Part shown: positions 59,880-64,000 of the stretch, piece after piece
How positions within the stretch are numbered: the stretch's first letter is position 1
Layout: each line of letters opens with the position of its first letter
Position numbers and translations under genes: made by a program
The notes under the pieces: generated by a model
The model's input: only the letters and a program-made list of their open reading frames with translations
What the model was told of the DNA's origin: nothing
The model's database searches: none
DNA from: Imbricaverruca yamaguchii
Lineage: Eukaryota; Arthropoda; Thecostraca; Neoverrucidae
Direction of reading: 5' to 3'
DNA: 64,000 bases
Assembly: GCA_034440575.1 (NCBI GenBank)
Contig: JAOTOL010001391.1
Span: 127,501 to 191,500, forward strand

Positions 59880-62848
59880 AACATCAATATAAATAGCACC
59901 TCAATCGAGTAGGTACTGCTCACAAGGTGAAGGCACCAAGACCACACGAATTTATTGCTAATCCTTTTACATAACTCACAATGTAAATGGAGGACGTCGA
60001 TGCAATCACAATTGTGAGGTCTGCATCAAAATTGCCGACAAATAATCAAAATACAATGCTGCCCTGATCGAGTACTGAGGTCAGTTGAGATCCTCTCGAC
60101 CTGATGCAAGTTTCGGAAGGTCGAAATTTATTTGTCTTAGGCGCGCCAATATCAACTCCATTGAGGTTGAGAAAAAAAGAATGAAAAAGGCGAGGATCTT
60201 TTATAGCAATGAAAAAGTTTCACGTAATGTGTAGTTCGTTTCAAAAACGTATGTACTATTTCGTATACAAAACTGAAGGAGTTTGCTTATAAGAGGTATA
60301 TTTCCTAATTAATTAAATTATTTCAGTTTAGTGTTTTCTTCGATTAAAATACCTTCTTGTGGTGATGACGTCAGATATGGGGTTCATCGAAGCGGCCAAG
60401 CCACAGACGCGCAGTGAAGTCTGGATCGGGTATTTCTTAGCGAAGTTCTTCAGCCCAGTCGCGTGATGGAGAACAAGGCGAGTGGTTGTGGTACTAAGAT
60501 GAACGATTTTCAAGAAAGTATGAATCTCGAAATGGTAAATTATCTATTACGGTGGTAATTCAACAGCTAACATTCAGGTCCAGGACATTTTGGTTTCGTA
60601 TGAACAAACAGCAAGCTCTTGTACAATGTTTTTGAGTAAAATGTGTGAGATAATGGGAAGGGCCATGACATAGATTGTATATGCCTTAGCTGGACACCAT
60701 GGCTGCCCCTCCAGTGAACGAGTTGTTCATACATTCAAATTTCTTTTATATTCTTATTCCACAGTGGGATACCTGACAGTCGACGGCGATCAGAGGACCA
60801 TCTCGGCGCGCAGCTTCGCCCCACAGCTTCCTCATGTCTGAACTGGGAAGGCCGATGATTATCGTGCCTGGCTTACTAAAAGTTGTATTTTTTACACCTT
60901 GGCACAAAGCAATTAAAATAGCGGCGTTTTCTGCGATCCGTTGTCACCTGACGGTGGAATGCCATTTAAGCTAAAACAGTCACGATCAGTTCAAACTCGG
61001 CGGCGTCATCCACGCAAAATGGAACGACCGGCAGTCGACCTTCGCTACAGACAGCCAGCGTGACGTTACACATACTTTAACCAATCACAAAGCGTGGCAT
61101 TCTGAAGTGATTTTTGAATTATGTAAGTGCTTCAGGAACTTTTTAAAATAAATTAATGATGCCATCGTGTTTAGAGTTAAAAATCGCTTGTGAAACTTGA
61201 AAAAATACAGTTTGTCCCGACATGAAACATGTCCGTTCATGAGCTCTCGGAGCCCCTAGCGGCTCCGAAAGTTCATAAATTGCTTAAAGAAGGGACATCC
61301 TACAGGTATTATTACCATACGCATAAGTTGCCATTATCCTTCAAAATATGCAAAATAGTCGTGATAGTAGAAGTCATAAAAAATGCAAGTATAGAGTGTA
61401 TAACGCATGTAACAAAATGATTAAAGTTAAGAAATGAGTACAAACTTGATTACAATATATTGCGTAATAAGCACACTACCAGGCGGGGGTGTTGTTATAT
61501 ATACCTTTGAGGGGGCAAGTGTCCCTCACTGTTGGCTTTCATCTGAACCATTTCAACTTGTAATATGGAGTGTGTCCCCCAAGCCATTTAGGCCTGTTCA
61601 TTTCCTAAATGTAGGTATTTTATCCCCCCCCCCAATAATTTTTTAGAAATTAACACCCGTGCTACAAGTGTATCCTATGTTTTCTTGTTTTGCTCAATGC
61701 CAAGCATAGCACCCCAACCCGCTCACTTTGTGGTTCTCGGCAACTGAATATTTTCGACGTTGTAAGCGGCGGCGCGGCTAACTACGCTCGTGCGGCGGCG
61801 CCGCTGACACGGCCACTACCATGGCTCACTCTGACCGGCAGCTTCTTCCACTACTTCTTCATGTCGTTACTGCACATGCGCAGCAGTTGGTTTTTGGTGG
61901 GTTTCTTGAAGGAAGTGTTCCATTTCATCTCTGGGCTGTTCCGGCCCGCGTCCTGCCATTCGCCTGGGCATGACAGCCGATTTATAACTTGAGTTATCGC
62001 GTTCTTCCCCTTTCCTACGGCGTTCTTTTCTCGGCATCAATTTGTTTAATACCAGGGAAAGCTGGGATGACTTAGTCTGCTGTCATTTTAGTTCTTTATG
62101 TTGGTATCCACTGGCGTCCCAGACACAAATGGGTGGCTTTACCGCAGGGACAGGCGAGGACGCACAACGTGTTCACTTGTAGAGAAGTGTTGGAATACAC
62201 ATGGTTATGCGCCGATTTACGTGTGCTCGAGGTTCACACGTGTTAGTGCAAGATCGGTCCATGCACCTGCACTGTCGAGAGGGGAGTGTATATTACCCAG
62301 AGGAGCTGCTGTCCAATCCAGAGGGGTGCCTGCTTTGTCCAAAGCGACGAGAGTAGATGCAGAGGTGGCATCGCAAGTTCGTATCCCCATATAGTACCCC
62401 ACTCGCAGAAAACTGGATGTTCCACCCCTGTATATAGGTAGCTCTTATAACAAGGGAAATAGCTCTAAATATGGTATGACACGCATTAGCGTGTGCAAAG
62501 CATTCTCGCTGCAAAATTGCAGCGATGTAACAGGGACGGATCCAGACATTCTCACCAAGAGGCAGTCGTCTAGAGGGTCTCCACTGATGAATAATTTTAA
62601 AGGGTGGTGCACTTTTGTGTTCCTGGATGGGTTCTTTCCTACACAGAGAGGTGCATTCAGCTGAAACGTTCAATGGGGTGCACGGTGTATTCCTGAAGAC
62701 AGAACATTTTTTTCAGTCAGAGAGGCGCCGCTTTCCCAGGGGGTGGGGCGTGGGCGGAGGGCACAGATGCATGAGGATATTCGATCTGTAATCTGAAACC
62801 ACTCTGCAATACAACCAGACTAAATTGGACATACAAGTACGCCGGCAG
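59880..62848. other. CpG-containing region upstream of DHTKD1, no confirmed gene
   Basis: Composition changes sharply here; CpGs are common around 59,990-60,130, 60,360-60,480 and 60,780-61,060. It is a plausible place for a promoter of DHTKD1 or a neighbour, but I cannot point to a core promoter. 62,090-62,660 has open frames of no recognised family. Confidence 0.4.
60340..60492 (-). CDS. Possible internal or 5' exon, unidentified
   Basis: The minus frame from TTCATCTTAG (acceptor-like) to AGAAG|GTATTT (donor-like) encodes VVLRHHATG-like basic sequence ending KNFAKKYPIQTSLRVCGLAA and SDVITTR, with C/G-rich third positions in an AT-rich setting. No upstream ATG lies in the frame. Joined to the acceptor-like site before DHTKD1 exon 1 it would read in frame into that ATG, which may be chance. 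I do not recognise the protein. Confidence 0.25.
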
Positions 62849-63451
62849 TTAACCCGCGCTGTCTTTCCGGTCAAATCCTCACACCCCGTCTCGGGGGGTG
62901 AAGACCCCCCTCTAAAATCCAAACTAAGCATCGCACGAAAACGAAAGAGGTGTCATCGGAAAGCGCTCGACGAGTAGGGCCCGGGTCCGCCCCTCAAAAA
63001 AAAATTCCCCAAAAGTGACGACACCAGGGGGGCTAGATTTTCACGACTTTCCACGACTTACGTTGTTTTTTACTCTGGGGAGTTCATTTCGGGGGATATA
63101 CGAGAACATTTTTTTCATTTGGAATGCGAAAAGGACAGCAAAATCGACCAGGGCTATCATTTTTTTTTTTGCATTTTTTGCATCATTTTTTTTCTGAAAG
63201 TTTCATTAAAATATCTGTATCCGTTAAAGCGTGGCGACTGGTTGAACATTTTTGGAGGTGACCTCGCTCGACCTTCAGTAACTGATTGACCCTAGATGAC
63301 CTGACCTAGAAACTTTAAATCAGCATGTCAAATTGATGTGAGAAAAGGTAAGCCAAATTTGGGAGCGCTGCCGCGCGCCGTTCGTCCGCTATCTGCGCAA
63401 AACCTGAGGGGGCGTTGAAGACCCCCCCCCCCCAGAGACGGGACGGGTTAA
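62849..63451. mobile_element. TTAA-flanked short element (piggyBac-like MITE?)
   Basis: Left end TTAACCCGCGCTGTC, with CCCCGTCTCGGGGGGTGAAG downstream; complement of right end TTAACCCGTCCCGTCTC, then GGGGGG and GTCTTCAACGCCCC. The TTAACCCG tips match the 31,770 element, though interiors differ. 603 bp, no transposase frame. Confidence 0.6.
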
Positions 63452-64000
63452 GCAATTGAGTGCATTGATGGGTTTCCAATTTGCCGGCACTTGCTTCCTC
63501 CATATCTAAATATACAAAGAAATTCCCGGATACAGCACGTGATACGAAGCTGCCGGATTAGATTCCAGAAAAGTGTCAATGTACCGCGAATCGAATGAGC
63601 GAGATGTGGAACTGAAGCGGACAAGAAGTGAATTACGATGCTTTAGCGTTACTTTATGCTCTTCCAAAGATGCCGTACTCTTGTTCCTACGTATGAACCG
63701 TTGCAATCATATGCAATATGCAAAGCTGGTGCTAGGATAAGACGAGGAATGGAAGAAAACAATGCGCTCAACAATGCAATAGCTTGGCATAAATGCCTTT
63801 TTTCCAGCTTTACCGACAGTACCACTTCATCGGTATATTCATTATCTCATTTCGCACAATTGTTCGCATACAAGGTTCCCCTTTTCCCAGGACTGCGTTG
63901 TAAGCCAGCCCGGTAAGAAAAAAAGCTCAAGCTGCTTTCGCTAATGGCCACCATAATTAGGACGAGCATGAATTTTAGCTACCGAAAATTGTGCACACAA
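63452..64000. other. No recognisable gene
   Basis: Unique AT-rich sequence to the window edge; no supported feature. Confidence 0.5.

Overview
The window is eukaryotic nuclear DNA, most likely from an arthropod and possibly a crustacean. This is inferred from short exons with phased GT-AG introns, several tRNA-derived SINEs, a Jockey/I-type LINE, a Ty3/gypsy element primed by tRNA-Trp, TTAA-flanked elements and very dense satellites. I see no bacterial operons, CRISPR arrays or phage genes. The species cannot be named from sequence alone.

One real gene dominates. A DHTKD1 orthologue (mitochondrial 2-oxoadipate dehydrogenase E1, a ThDP enzyme of lysine, hydroxylysine and tryptophan breakdown) lies on the minus strand from 56,726 down to 20,258. 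I placed 17 exons by protein similarity and splice signals. Their phases join without a break to about 878 codons, against about 919 residues for the human protein. The last ~45-50 codons were not found in the 20 kb downstream.

Layout on the + strand. 1-2.7 kb: decayed LINE on the minus strand, itself hit by two tiny insertions. 2.7-6.4 kb: no gene, one double hairpin. 6.4-9.4 kb: a young, internally deleted LTR retrotransposon. 9.4-20.2 kb: no recognised gene; minisatellites, a SINE and a 28-bp perfect palindrome. 20.3-56.7 kb: DHTKD1, with a 15-kb intron 16 holding a LINE fragment, SINEs, a TTAA element and a 1-kb AG/AT/AG microsatellite. 57.1-59.6 kb: 2.5 kb without a single CG dinucleotide. 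59.9-64 kb: CpG-containing DNA with one possible exon and a second TTAA element.

The most unusual observation is that many DHTKD1 introns carry a tandem array whose unit spans or abuts a splice junction. Copies of a few exon bases plus the adjoining donor or acceptor occur beside exons 3, 4, 5, 6, 8 (both ends), 9, 14, 15, 16 and 17. In two cases (exon 6 donor, exon 17 acceptor) the unit is a multiple of 3 nt and leaves the exon frame open next to the junction, so alternative junction choice would add whole peptide repeats. A second observation is a ~57-bp mobile unit with clear target-site duplications, which appears to be the 3' end of a local SINE family.
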